This document shows, piece after piece, positions 22,874 through 33,417 of a DNA stretch of 64,000 nucleotides. Every line of letters starts with the position of its first letter. Position 1 is the first letter of the stretch. The position numbers and the translations under genes were made by a program. The notes under the pieces were generated by a model that was not told the DNA's origin, ran no database searches, and saw only the letters and a list, made by a program, of their open reading frames with translations. This DNA is from Emiliania huxleyi CCMP1516 (lineage: Eukaryota; Haptophyta; Isochrysidales; Noelaerhabdaceae): assembly GCF_000372725.1 (NCBI RefSeq), contig NW_005201014.1:125986-189985 (forward strand). The letters are read 5' to 3'.

Positions 22874-23648
22874 CCCCTCGCATGCAGGGGCAGATCTCAC
22901 GTCAGTCTCTGGTCCTGCCCTTGAGATCTCCAAGTCGAGATGATACCATGTCCACGTCCAAAACCGCCGTTTTTTATGAAATCCGAGCCGAAGAACCTGA
23001 TTCTTTTTCCTTCGCAGCAACGCGATGGCGGCAAGGCCACTTTGCGCGCCCGCCTCGTCACGCAGAAGACCAACGGGCGTCGGACCGCGGTGAGACCGCG
23101 CCGCCCTCCGCGCCCGCCCGCGCCCGCAGCGTGAACACATACGCGCGTCCCTCGCCGCACGGAAACATACGCGCCAGCCGCGCACACAGCCTCACATGCA
23201 GCGCAGACCGCATGCCCGCGCCCTGGGCCGCCGACGACCCGGTCGGGCGGGCTGCGCGGCCGCCGCACACCACCAGGCAGGCGCACGAACACCCGCAGCG
23301 CGCCGCAGCCCACCGCGCAGCCCTGCCAGCCAAGCCTGCGCCTCCCAGCTGCACAAACAGGGCGCACAACAGAATACAGCACACAGTGCACACACCGGCA
23401 GCGCGCGCGCAGCACACGCAGACGCGCGCGCGACCGCAACACGCACACGTACACAGCACGCGCGCGTCGCACGCCAGCGCAGCGCCACACACAGAGCACA
23501 CTTCCCATCAGCAGCAGCAGCCTGCCACAATCCACATCTCACACACGCGCGCACACACTCCCCCCTACCGGCGCACGCATTGGGCGTCGCCGAGAGCTCC
23601 CAAAGCTGACTTGTGTGGGTGCGTGTGAGAGAGGGGCGTGGGGGCGGG
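22874..23648. other. No supportable gene; CA-rich low-complexity DNA
   Basis: The stretch is rich in GCGCACACACGC-like sequence; both strands have open frames that encode Ala/Cys/His-rich nonsense. It runs into the assembly gap. Confidence 0.5.
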
Positions 23649-23748
23649 NNNNNNNNNNNNNNNNNNNNNNNNNNNNNNNNNNNNNNNNNNNNNNNNNNNN
23701 NNNNNNNNNNNNNNNNNNNNNNNNNNNNNNNNNNNNNNNNNNNNNNNN
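23649..23748. other. Assembly gap (100 N)
   Basis: A block of exactly 100 N, the usual placeholder for a gap of unknown size. Confidence 1.
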
Positions 23749-23984
23749 AGCCAGAGGCTGACAGACGAAACAAGACGAGACCCTTTGAGGCGAGAGGAAC
23801 GCCCGCCAGCCGGAGTGAGGCGCCATAAAGGCGCGACTAGGAGGCAAGATATAGCCTCGTCGTTAGTTGGGCCGCGGGTGCTCCCAAGCAGGCAGCACAA
23901 GCAGCCACACAACCCAAAAGCTCACTTGTATGGCTGCTTGTGCTGCCTGCTTGGCAGCACAAGCAGCCACACAACATCCCGCTT

Positions 23985-24325
23985 CATCTCGCCTCCTAGT
24001 CTCGCCTCATCTCGCCTCATCTCGCCTCACCTCGCTTCATCTCGCCTCACCTCGCTTCGTCTCGCCTCACCTCGCCTCATCTCGCCTCACCTCGCCTCAT
24101 CTCGCCTCACCTCGCCTCAACCCTCATCTCGCCTCACACCTCGCCTCATCTCGCCTCACCTCGCCTCATCTCGCCTCACCTCGCCTCATCTCGCCTCACC
24201 TCGCCTCATCTCGCCTCATCTCACCTCATCTCGCCTCATCTCGCCTCATCTCGCCTCATCTCGCCTCATCTCGCCCCCCACCTCTCGCCTCACACCTCGC
24301 CTCATCTCTCGCCTCATCCTCGCCC
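23985..24325. repeat. 10-bp minisatellite CTCGCCTCAT/CTCGCCTCAC
   Basis: About thirty units of CTCGCCTCAY with occasional indels. A short pair of repeats, AAGCAGCCACACAACCC, flanks its 5' side at 23900 and 23960. Confidence 0.95.
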
Positions 24326-24349
24326 CATTTTTTTTCTTTTCTAGACCAC

Positions 24350-24450
24350 TCCGAGACCGACCCGCCCAAGACCGACCCGAGACCCGAGATCGACCCGAGA
24401 TCGACCCGAGATCGACCCGAGATCGACCCGAGATCGACCCGAGATCGGCA
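24350..24450. repeat. 11-bp tandem array GAGATCGACCC
   Basis: About eight units of GATCGACCCGA following a pyrimidine tract TTTTTTTTCTTTTCTAG, which resembles a 3' splice site. Confidence 0.85.
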
Positions 24451-24539
24451 CAAGCGATCAACCCAAAAATGCCCCAGAGAGCCCCCTCCGGGGGGACCCC
24501 CCCTGTCGGGCGGGCGGGGCATGGATCGGGTGGGAAGTT

Positions 24540-24910
24540 GTCAGACGCCATTCGGGCACTAGCAAACGCATCAGAGCATCTGTGAACAATTCATGCACAG
24601 CTGAGGGCACCGCCCAGGCACGCACGGCACGGGCAAGAATGCTGTGAGCAGCATCGGACTCGACGCATAAGTGAACAGCCACGCTCAGGCGATTGGCCAC
24701 AAGAGGCTGTACTACATGCGTCAAGAACGCTGACTCGTCGACTCGTCGCTCCCTGGGGCAGGAAAGCTCACGGGGCTGAGCTCGATACTGCCAGCCGCCA
24801 GAGCGAGAGTGGGAGGCGTGCCTGATGGTGCCACAGATGATGACATCGACGGGAGTTCCCGGAGCGATTTCTGGGAGTGGGTGTGACGCCTCGCCAATGT
24901 CGACGCGCAT
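24540..24910 (-). CDS. Hypothetical protein exon
   Basis: A minus-strand frame from ATG at 24910 has non-repetitive composition: PVDVIICGTIRHASHSRSG, ESAFLTHVVQPLVANRLSVA, VHLCVESDAAHSILARAVRA, then VHELFTDALMRLL. The hydrophobic strand at the start and the H-V-V..PL pattern recall the N-terminal region of small nucleotide-sugar transferase-like proteins, but that is only an impression. It runs into the tandem repeats at 24450 and would need further exons. Confidence 0.3.
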
Positions 24911-25240
24911 GGTGCGCTTTCACTTGGCGCAGGGGCGAGCTCGACTCGATCAGCCAAACCACTTGGCGAAGTTGGACGCGCGCAGACGCACGCTTCCAAA
25001 ACCCGGCAGACGTCTCGGCCGAAACCTCGAGACCGCGGCGCCGCCTTGTGTGTTGCAGGACGGTTATGCGGGCCGGGGAGCCGCTGCTGCCGCGAGAGGA
25101 CGTGATCGCGTACGCCGCATCGAAGCGCAAAGAGGACGCGCCCCTCACGGCGACCGACACCACCACCCTCACCTCCTCGTCGGCGACCGCGTCCTACGTA
25201 GCGACGCCAAGGGCTGGGTACCAGCAGCCAATCGTTTAGG

Positions 25241-25784
25241 GTTCCAGCTTAGGGTTCCTTTAGATTGGTGTTCCGAGGGGGGGGGGGGGCGGTAGAGTTG
25301 TGCGCGATAGACTGTGTAATTTTAACGAAAAATGCCTTTTTTGGAGCATCGAGTGAGCCCCAGGGTTCCGGCTCCTACCCGGATAGGGGGTCTGTTTACC
25401 ACGGTGACACCCTATGCAATTGGTAGGTAGGTCCGGTTTTGACCGCCCCAGAGGGCCCTGCAACAGGTAGGTACCCCCTGTTTTCGTCTTTTTCACTAGG
25501 CGAATCGGGAGTCCAAGAGGAGCACAGACGGATCGGGCTCACCGTGTACGCCGCGTAGAGCCCATGGTAGGCCAGAGGGGTCAGATGAAAATATGCCCGG
25601 AACAACCACAAAGCGCACTGCAATGACTGTACTAATGCCGGGGATCACACTGCTATACTCCTTATCCTCCAGACATGTCTCTGACTAAAGATACACGAGC
25701 ACGAAGTCGCGAAATTTCGCGCTCTGGCAGCGGCCGCGCAGTGTGAGCACCCCCTGCCGTGACCCCACCGTGGCGCACCGCCCA
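25241..25784. other. Intergenic, less GC-rich
   Basis: Contains a G-run (25277-25288) and TAGGTAGGT-type short repeats; no coding signal. From 24911 to 25240 frames are open on both strands without a domain. Confidence 0.4.
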
Positions 25785-26963
25785 CTACGAGGTGTCAGCC
25801 CGTGCGCGCTTTGCCGCGCGTGCCGCCGCGCCGCGCCGCGCCAGCTCCGGCTTGGCGAAGCGCCAGCCGAGGTGCTTCTCCTTGCGCCACGAGTCCTCCA
25901 CCAAGACGGTCCAGGTGAACGACTCATCCTCGTCGTAGCGGCTGTCCTTCGGCCACTTGATGCGCACCGCGCCCCACGCAAGGACCGTCTTGCACTGCGG
26001 CGTGCGCTTCGTAGTCGTGCCGTCGGCAATCTCGACCACCTCGCCCTCCGCCCAGATGTAGTGGGTCTTGTAGCCGCGCTTCTTCGCCTGGTCCGGCACG
26101 CGATACGGCCAGCGCACCTCGAGGTGGACGTTGAGCAAGCTGGCAAAATCTGGAGGGCGCTCGGGCTGCGCGTCGGCGACGTGGTCGATCTCGCCCGCCT
26201 CCTCCAGCCGGTCGCGCTCGTCCTCGGCCGCCTCGCGCAGCTCATCGGGCGTGAGCTCCTCGCGCGCCGCCATCAGCACCTCGGCCTGCGCAGTGGGCGT
26301 GCCGAGCTGCTTGAAGGTCTTACGCCTGACGACGGGCGGCGGCGCCACGTCGGGGAGCTCGTCGTTCTCGCGCAGGTCGCGCTCGTGCTCGATCAGCTCC
26401 TTGAGGTGGCCCGTGAGCTCCTCGACGGTGCCGACGTACTCGTCCGTGCTGGAAGACCAGCGCGCCGCGAACTCGACCCACTGCAACCCGCGCGTGCGCA
26501 TCTCGATCTGCTCTCGCAGCCAATCCAGCTTGGCCTGATTAGCCGTACAGCCCGATCGGCAGGCCGGGGCGCGGCACGCGCAGATGCTCCGCAGGCCCGC
26601 GTTCAGCTGCGCGACGGATCGCACGCCCCGCTCCTGCCAGCGCTCAAAGAAGGACATGCCGTACGCCCACTCCGTGACCAGCGCCTTCAGCTCCTCCTGC
26701 GACGCCGTCTTGGCCTTCGCCTTAACATACGCGGCGTACTGGGCGTTATCCGCGCGGTCGACGGCGCGCGACGGGCGCTGCGCCAGGCGAGCCCACTCCA
26801 CCAGAGCGTGTTGCTCTTGCCACGGTAGCTCGTGAAAGTAGCCCAGCGACGCGTCGGGCCACGGCGAAGAACATGTCTGGCGGCGCGGTCGGCGCCGGTT
26901 CGTCGGGCGGCGTCGCGGGCTGCAGCGCAGTGCGAAGAGCGGCGAGGGCGGCGAGGGCCTCAT
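25785..26963 (-). CDS. Unrecognised 392-aa protein, possibly mobile-element associated
   Basis: The first true ATG is at 26963; the frame is uninterrupted to 25785. It has a basic, low-complexity N terminus, a helical middle with ELPWQEQHALVEWARLAQ and AQYAAYVKAKAKT, a Cys cluster (SICACRAPACRSGC), then VEELTGHLKELIEHERDL, VRRKTFKQLGTPTAQAEVLM and an acidic helix. The C-terminal 100 residues (VRWPYRVPDQAKKRGY, IWAEGEVVEIADGTT, WGAVRIKWP, FTWTVLVED) look like a beta-rich SH3/chromo-like barrel. As I recall, proteins with this layout recur in algal genomes near transposable elements, but I see no transposase catalytic motif. It could equally be a single-copy gene. Confidence 0.5.
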   Translation of the reverse strand: MRPSPPSPLFALRCSPRRRPTNRRRPRRQTCSSPWPDASLGYFHELPWQEQHALVEWARLAQRPSRAVDRADNAQYAAYVKAKAKTASQEELKALVTEWAYGMSFFERWQERGVRSVAQLNAGLRSICACRAPACRSGCTANQAKLDWLREQIEMRTRGLQWVEFAARWSSSTDEYVGTVEELTGHLKELIEHERDLRENDELPDVAPPPVVRRKTFKQLGTPTAQAEVLMAAREELTPDELREAAEDERDRLEEAGEIDHVADAQPERPPDFASLLNVHLEVRWPYRVPDQAKKRGYKTHYIWAEGEVVEIADGTTTKRTPQCKTVLAWGAVRIKWPKDSRYDEDESFTWTVLVEDSWRKEKHLGWRFAKPELARRGAAARAAKRARADTS

Positions 26964-27610
26964 GCCGCTTCTCCGGTGGAGCAGCGTCCAGAGCGCCTGC
27001 GCGAGGTATGCAGTGGGCAAGTCAGATGTGGCGAGGGTTGCGCGAGGCCATCGTTGCGAGTCCCACGCCTTGAAGCTCAGCAGAAATCAGACATTCAGGG
27101 CCTGCGTACGTACGGGGTCGAGAGTGGGCGCGATCAGTGCCTCGGAGCTCTTCGGAGGCGTCTCCCGTGGAATCGGCGGCTCACGCGCGTGTCAGGCCAT
27201 CGGGCCCGGTCTCTCAGGCCACGCGGAGCCCACGGGGTCCGGCCGCAGGGCCGCGCAGAGCAGCGCAAGTGGCTTTGCACACATTTTGGCCAAGTGTCAG
27301 GGATGGTCAACCCAGCGAGAACGGGCGGAGGACGATCGTGTGAACGGAGGACGGCCGTGTGCGGGTGGGGGGCGGGCGGCGGCGTCGCCCGCGGCCGGGG
27401 CGGGGTGGGGCGGGCGCAGGTGAAAGATTGGTGTATACCTGTCGGAGCCATTTTCAGCCGTTGGCAATCGCCCAGGCTATCTTCCCTCCATCATCTCCAA
27501 ACCCAGATTCCATCAACTGGAGACGCCGTCGGTTTTCCTACCAGGGGCTCTAACGCCGGCATGAGCAACGGGTTGGCCGATGACCACAAAGAAGAGCGGA
27601 GGAGCGCGGC
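26964..27610. other. Intergenic, no supportable gene
   Basis: Open frames on both strands overlap and show only Arg/Gly/Ala-rich sequence. Confidence 0.4.
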
Positions 27611-29998
27611 TCACGGCTTCACGCAGCATCCGACAGAGAACCAATAGCAGCTTCCGCCAGCGACAGGGTTCGACAGCTGGAGTGTGCCGTCGCCGTCATC
27701 CTTCTTCAGCACCTTTGAAAGCACGCCGCAAAACTCCTCCATCTGCGCGTTCCATCCGCACGGGTGCGACTGCATGGCCGTCCGCGCGATGTCAAGCGAG
27801 AGGACGCGGACCCTCTGGCCGATGCGAACGTCCCGCACAGAGCGCAGCGGCTCTGCTCCAGGCGGCGCCACGTCGGCACTAGGCCAATGCGCACGCAGCG
27901 TCTCTGCTGCGTCCTCCGGCCTCGTCTCCATTTGCGCCCGCTTCCACTCCTCCTCCTCCTCCGGGGAGAGGGGAGGCACCGCCTCTGCAGCGGCCGTCGC
28001 CTCTTCCATTGCGGCGGCGCTCGCAGCAAACTGCCACGCCGTGCTCGCTGCGGCTGCGGCTGCCGCATCCGCGTCGAAAGCTGCGCGCTGCTCCGCCGCC
28101 GACGCGTCTTCGGCTGCTGCGGCGGCGGCAGCGGCCTCCGCCATCGCAGCCCGCACTGCCTCTTCCGCCGCCTCGGCGGCCGCGGCCGCTTCCCCCGCCA
28201 TTCGGCGCGCCTGCAGCCGACGCGTGTGTGTGTGTGTGTGTGGGACGGGGCGCGGAACGAGTCCGGGCAAAAGCAAGCGAGCTCCTGGAGAAGCGCGGCG
28301 CGCGCCTCCTCCGACACGCCCGCCTCCGCCTCGGTCGCCTCCGCCTCGCCCCCGCCTCCGTCGGCGCGACGTCGCGCCAGCGCGCGAGCCACCACGGACG
28401 CGCGTCGCTCTGCGCGCGGGTCGCCGAGGAGCCCGCGCCACGGGCCGGTGCGGCTGGCGATGCGGGCGGCCGCGAGGAGAGTGCGCATGCCCATCAGCAC
28501 GCCGAGTCCGGCCCACACGCCCGGCAGACCCCACCGGGGCGCGAGCCACCGCATGGCTGCCGCGGCTGGGGCGGCGGAGAGAAGCATGCCGACGGCGCAG
28601 AAGCCATAGTCGCTCGCGCCGAAGAGGAGCCTAGGCCAGCGCCGCCCGGAATACCTTACGAGACGGAGGTGGGTGCTAGGGGTGTGTGCGTGTGTGGTGT
28701 GGTGGTGGTGGGGGGGGGGAGGGAGGGGGGGAGCTTCTGTGTCGGTGGGAGAGAGGGGGAGGAAAGGCGGCTCGCCCGTCTGCAGCAAAAGCGAGCGTGT
28801 TGAGAGGCTGCGACGCGACGACAGCCGGCCAGGCGGCGGCCGCAGCCGCGAGGACGGCGGGGTCCGCCGCGAAGAGGCGGAAGAGGCTGCGCCCGCCGAT
28901 ACTCAGGGCCGCTGCGGTGCCCAAGCCGGTGGCGCAGCCGGCGCGCAGCGTGCGCTGCACCACGGTCCGGGCGGCGCTGGTGCGCCTCGCGGCGGCGACG
29001 TTGGCGAGCAGCGCTTGCGCCGCGATGGCGACCGCGTCGGCGAGGAGGGAGGCCGCGAGCCAGAGCTGGAGGCAGACTTGGTGCGCGGCGCCGGAGGCCG
29101 CGCCGACCCGGGCAGCGAGGAGCGAAGAGTACGAGATCGTGCCGAGGACCGCGAGGGTGCGCAGCGTGAGCACGGAGCCGGACGAGAGCAGCCGCACCAC
29201 GTCGCGCCGCCGAGGCAGCTGCAGCGACGACTCGCCGCACCGCCGCAGCAGCTGGCGGAGCATCACGGCGGCGCCGGCGTACTGAGCCGCCGCAGTGGCG
29301 CCCGCAGCGCCGGCGGCGCCCCAGCCGAGGGCGCGCGCGGGGATGAAGGCGGCGTCGAGGGCGACGTTGACTGCGGTGACGGTGGCGAGGCCGAGCAGCG
29401 GCGTCCTCGTGTCGCGCGCGCCGCGAAAGGCGCCCTGGATGCAGCAGAGGCCGAGCGAGGCTGGCGCCGACAGGCCTCGCAGCAGAAGGTACGCCACCGC
29501 CGAGGGGCGCATCGGGCTGCCCGCGGCGATGCCGAGCGTGTTGAGGAGGCGGCCGGCGCCGAGGGTGAGGGCGGCGGCGATGCCGAGGCCGGCCACGGAG
29601 GCCACTGCGAGGGAGGCCGAGACGGCCTGAAGCATGGGAGTGGTGAACTCGCCCGGCTCGGACTCTGGCGACGCAGCGGCGACGAGCGACGTCGTGGCGG
29701 GCGAAAGGAAGTTGAAGGCTTTGGCGACGAGGTTGAAAATGCCCACACCGATGCCCACGCCGGCGAGGTCGGCTGTGGCGCAGCAGCGGCCGACGAAGGC
29801 GGTGTCCACGAGGCTGGCGACTGGCTCGATGGACAGCCCGACGAGGGCAGGGGCGCCAATCTCGGCCATCTGGCGGTCGATGGCCGCCTCGTCGCCGCCA
29901 TCGCTGAGCGCGGGAGTGCCGAGCCTCCTTGGAGAGAGGGTCGGAGGGTGTCGGGCAAAACGTGCGAACGAGACGGCGGCCAGCGAGAGGAGGAGCAT
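27611..29998 (-). CDS. MATE-family transporter with C-terminal helical and SH3-like extension
   Basis: ATG at 29998; the frame upstream lacks an ATG. Exons 29998-28776, 28630-28279 and 28210-27611 join in frame through two GC-AG introns (28631-28775 and 28211-28278, the second with a GT microsatellite). The membrane part has MATE hallmarks: EPVASLVDTAFVGR, then CIQGAFRGARDTRTPL, DAAFIPARALGWGAAGAA, AAHQVCLQLWLAASLLADA, SQPLNTLAFAADG and ASDYGFCAVGMLLS, about twelve helices, closest to the DinF/EDS5 (plastid-type) branch. It would export organic substrates by H+ or Na+ antiport. The N terminus (MLLLSLAAVSF..RHPP) could be a signal or plastid-targeting leader. The last exon encodes a long Ala-rich helix and a segment, VRIGQRVRVLSLDIARTAMQ...GWNAQMEEFCGVLSKVL, like a mind-bomb/HERC2 SH3-type repeat. 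If the second intron is wrong, this part is a separate gene. Confidence 0.8.
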
Positions 29999-30163
29999 CG
30001 CGCAGCGGTCGCGGGAGGCTGCCGCCGAGCCCTGGAGCCTGTGTGTGAGCAGTGCTGTGTGAGATGTGAGCACTGGGGATGAGCAAGCAGCGGGATGGTT
30101 GTCGCCGAGCCGACGCGGCGGGTTTCTTTTTCTTCAATCTCCGCTCTCTTTTTTCGCCTCTTT

Positions 30164-30600
30164 TTTCTAGTGGGCGGCAGCAACGGCGACGACGGCTGGC
30201 TCAGCTCGGTCGAGCGGTACGATCCGGCTGCCAATGCGTGGCGGAGGCGGTGGCGCCGATGCCGACGGCACGCACGTATGTCGGCACGGCGGTGCTCGAC
30301 GCACGACGGCAAGCTGTACGTGGCGGGCGGGCATGATGCCGGCTTCAACGCGCTCAGCTCGGTCGAGGCGGTGGCGCCAGTGGCAGAGACACGGCATTCT
30401 CCGCACACGCCATGGGCCCATGGCAGTGCTCGAGCCTCGACGGCAAGGTAAGTAAGGTAAGCCTCGACGGCAAGCTGTACGCTGTGTGGGAGGCACCAAA
30501 CGACGGCTACCTCTGGGAGCGTGGGAGGTGGAGCGGTACGATCCGGCAGCGAACACGTGGGAGGCGGCGGCGCCTCTACAAAAGGTCAAATGAGACGTAA
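30164..30600 (+). pseudogene. Decayed kelch-repeat gene fragment
   Basis: Three kelch-like units are visible but in different frames: LSSVERYDPAANAW near 30196-30240, GKLYVAGGHDAGFNALSSVE near 30308-30365, and GKLYAV...NDGYLWE with VERYDPAANTWEAAAPLQ near 30470-30585. The unit sequence fits kelch beta-propeller blades. Frame changes between units are not at good splice sites, though GTAAGTAAG at 30446 could be a donor. There is no start, and too few blades for a propeller, so it looks like a remnant. Confidence 0.6.
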
Positions 30601-30693
30601 GATGGATAGAGCGGTGGGACGACGCACATCCGACACAAGACGTAGCAAACAGTCTCTCTCACGTACACGTAATCGTTGTAAGACGGCTAGCAG

Positions 30694-32142
30694 CTACCAG
30701 AAGACATTCCGGAGCAGCTCCATCGCCCTCGCGGCACCGGAGAAGCCCGGGGCCCAGAGCTGCGAGCGGATGCCCTCGAAGACTTGGATGGCTTGGTAGT
30801 TGATGCGGAAGTAGGAGCGCACGTCCTCCTCGGCGTGGTCCTCGTGGCAGCAGCAGTCGCCGCGGTAGATGCGCATGAGCAGGCACGGGATGAGCGTGAG
30901 GTGGCAGAGGATGCGGCAACAGCAATTCTCCCACATGGCGGAGAGCCAGTTCTCGTGGTAGACGCGCACCGAGGCGTTGGCCTTGGGGAAGCTCACCGTC
31001 AGGCCGCGCCGCCAGCCGAGCGACCGGATGTAGCCGTACACCATCGAGTGCAGCCCGTTGAAATCAAAGTCGACCTCCTTCTTCATCGCGAGCGATTTGA
31101 GCAGGTTGGTGTCATTGACGAACTTCTGGCACAGGTCGGGCACGCTCAGCCCCGCCGCATCGACGCTGGTGATGAAGCCGAATGGGTAGACGAAGGGCGT
31201 CAGGTCCACCTTGTACATGAAGTCGCGCACCCGCTCGATGTATGATTCCGTCTCCCAGTGCTCCTTGCCGTCGCGCACGACGCGCCGTCGGCGGGTGCGC
31301 CTCTCGTGGTGCCAGCCCTCGACCTGACAGCCCACGAGCGGGCGCGTGTTGTGCGTGTTCAGGAAGAGCATCAGCTCGTCCACGCTGTCCTGCAGCCGCC
31401 TGTCGCAGCTCGTGATGCCATTCCACCCGTCGTAAAACGTGCGCGCGGGCGAGAGGCCGGCGACGCTGTTGACGACCGGCATGCCCGCGGCGGTCGTGAG
31501 CACCGGCTGCGAGATGACAGCCTGCGCGCTCTCGGCGACCGGCACGCCGGCCACCAAGGGGAGCGGCTGGCCCGCGACCGGCGCGCCGCCCTGCTTGACC
31601 CCGGCGGTGTAGACGTCGGCGGGAAAGGGCTGCTGGTTGAGGGCGGCCAGCTCCTCGTCCGAGTAAAACACGGGCGTGCCCATCGGCGGCGGGGCGCCGC
31701 GCGCGTCGGAGATGCCGCTGCTCGCGTCGAACGCGGCCCGGTGGTGGCTGCCGCCCTCGTCCGCCGACTCGGTCGTGTACGCGAAGCCCGAGTAGGGATC
31801 GTTGAGCGACAAGGCGGCGGGCAGCTTGGGCATGGCGTCGGCGACTGGCGTGCCCATTGGCACGAGGACGGGTGCTTCTGGCGGGTCCACCGCGCCGAGG
31901 AGCGGCGTGGCGTGCTCGCATCCTTGACGGCGCGGGGGCGCCTGCATCTGCATGGGATGCGGCGGAAACGGTGCCTGCTGCACGACCGGAGCAGGCGAGA
32001 GCACGGGCACCTGAATCGTGAGCGGCCCTCCGGGCACCGCCCCGGGAGGTACAACGACCATCATCAATCCGTTGGGGGTCTGCACTTGGATCTGCTGGCC
32101 CTCCGAGACGCCGAGCGGAACGGTGAGCTGAAGAGTCTGCAT
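30694..32142 (-). CDS. Unrecognised protein with VPLGV-type N-terminal module and Cys-rich hydrophobic segment
   Basis: First ATG at 32142; the upstream extension would need TTG. The intronless frame gives 482 aa. The N terminus (LQLTVPLGVSEGQQIQVQTP, MMVVVPPGAVPGGPLTIQVP) is a repeated beta-rich motif that occurs in many algal and oomycete proteins. The middle is Pro/Ala-rich and disordered. The C-terminal 250 residues look globular: DGWNGITSCDRRLQDSVDEL, FLNTHNTRPLVGCQVEGWH, SYIERVRDFMYKVDLTPFVY, then WENCCCRILCHLTLIPCLLM as a hydrophobic, Cys-rich segment that could dip into a membrane or be acylated, and IYRGDCCCHED. The order suggests a membrane-associated protein of unknown role; I do not recognise the family. 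Confidence 0.65.
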   Translation of the reverse strand: MQTLQLTVPLGVSEGQQIQVQTPNGLMMVVVPPGAVPGGPLTIQVPVLSPAPVVQQAPFPPHPMQMQAPPRRQGCEHATPLLGAVDPPEAPVLVPMGTPVADAMPKLPAALSLNDPYSGFAYTTESADEGGSHHRAAFDASSGISDARGAPPPMGTPVFYSDEELAALNQQPFPADVYTAGVKQGGAPVAGQPLPLVAGVPVAESAQAVISQPVLTTAAGMPVVNSVAGLSPARTFYDGWNGITSCDRRLQDSVDELMLFLNTHNTRPLVGCQVEGWHHERRTRRRRVVRDGKEHWETESYIERVRDFMYKVDLTPFVYPFGFITSVDAAGLSVPDLCQKFVNDTNLLKSLAMKKEVDFDFNGLHSMVYGYIRSLGWRRGLTVSFPKANASVRVYHENWLSAMWENCCCRILCHLTLIPCLLMRIYRGDCCCHEDHAEEDVRSYFRINYQAIQVFEGIRSQLWAPGFSGAARAMELLRNVFW

Positions 32143-33159
32143 CGTCAGCCGAAAGCGCCGTAGCACCACAGGACCCTCCTCAGGTCCCTCCTGCGCCGTG
32201 TCGAGCGCGGAGTTGCCCCGGGGGGGGGCCCGCCGAGAATCTCGCCCTTCCCCGGCATGGGTTGAAGGGTTGAGGTTGAGGCCCCCCCTCAACCATCTGG
32301 TTGATGGTTGAGACCCCCCGTCAACTCTTTAGTTGGGGGTTGAGGCCTCCGGGGCCTAGTCACAGGCTCGCGCGTGAAATGTATAAAATGAACGACGAGA
32401 GTGGGACGACCGCGAGGTGGCATGAAGGTTGCAGCGAGAAGCGGCGAGAGACTGCGAAGAGAGATAGGAAGAGGCAGCCTCCCTAGGGTGGGCGACGGCT
32501 AGCGCATCACACACCTCTCCTTAAAATCCCTGTGTGGTGGCGGCGTGCCGTCCTCCCATCCCTCCCTTGGGTTGTCTGTTTATTTCTTTCTCCTTACACA
32601 AAATAGCGAAGAAATAGGTCTTTGAGAGCAAATACACAAAAAGAACCCCGGGACCAGCTTGGCGGTAGGTGCTGCTGCTGCTGCTACGTCTTCGGTCCCC
32701 GCGGGAAGCCCCGCGCATAGGACAACAACGTCTGTCCCACACACACACAGACGCGCACATACATCATGCTCCGGGCACACCCCACAGTGTAGTGATGTGA
32801 GTACACAAGTACTAGCAGAGTGCACACCTGCCTTGCGTTGGCGGGTGAGGGTCGTAAGAATCAAAGCCTCTTGGTGCCAAACGTGCTCGAGCGCGCCGAA
32901 GAGAGACGATCTACGCTGAGGGAGTTAGCGAAAGTCCGCACGGGCAGAGGGGAGACCGAGGCCTCCGGCAGTCCGCACCGCCTCGCGAAAGGGAAGCAAC
33001 GATCAACTCCAGATTGGACTTGGGTGCGCGCGCCGGCGCGTAGGTCGCGACCGACGCGCAGCGCGGGCACGTCGCGAGCACAGGAGCGCCGCGGGTGCCG
33101 TGCCACTAACCTGGTTGTGCCGGGCGGTAGGTGAGTGACGGGAAGAATCAAGAAGTGAA
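32143..33159. other. Intergenic; contains a dispersed-repeat copy at 32515-32600
   Basis: 32515-32600 (TTAAAATCCCTGTGTGGTGG, CGGCGTGCCGTCCTCCCATC, TTGGGTTGTCTGTTTATTTC) matches 48975-49110 in the same orientation and 41320-41395 inverted. The ending TTTCTTTCT tract suggests a retroelement tail. Short inverted TTGAGG/CCTCAACC blocks occur at 32265-32350. No gene is seen. Confidence 0.55.
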
Positions 33160-33375
33160 CGCACAGCGCAAAATTTAGGAAATCGGCAAACTACAGGGTA
33201 TTTTCTAGGTATACCCGGGGGTGTTCCAGGTACCCGCAAACCCCGGTATTTTGTTTGCCGATTTGGCAGATTTGGGGCCCAAACCAGCCTCAGACTCGGC
33301 TCAGAGCCCGGGAAACTAGAGGGTGATCTAGGAAAACTAGCAGGAAACACGGAAAGGAAACCAGGTAGGGTGCGA
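33160..33375. repeat. Dispersed lower-GC repeat, copy 1 (copy 2 at about 40600-41010)
   Basis: Shared blocks in the same order and orientation: AGGAAATCGGCAAA, TATACCCGGG/TATACACGGG, TTTGCCGATTTGGC, and GGGCCCAAACCAGCCTCAGA followed by CTCGGCTCAG. Copy 2 is longer and carries multiple GGGAAAACAGAGGG motifs. Confidence 0.75.
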
Positions 33376-33417
33376 GGAAACCCTTGGACAGGCCAATGCG
33401 AGCATCGGCGCAGCCCG

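Noticed and set aside
23985..24325. CRISPR-like regular repeats
   Set aside because: Units are 10 bp, contiguous and without unique spacers; it is a minisatellite. The same holds for 17253-17436, 20093-20185 and 44150-44437.
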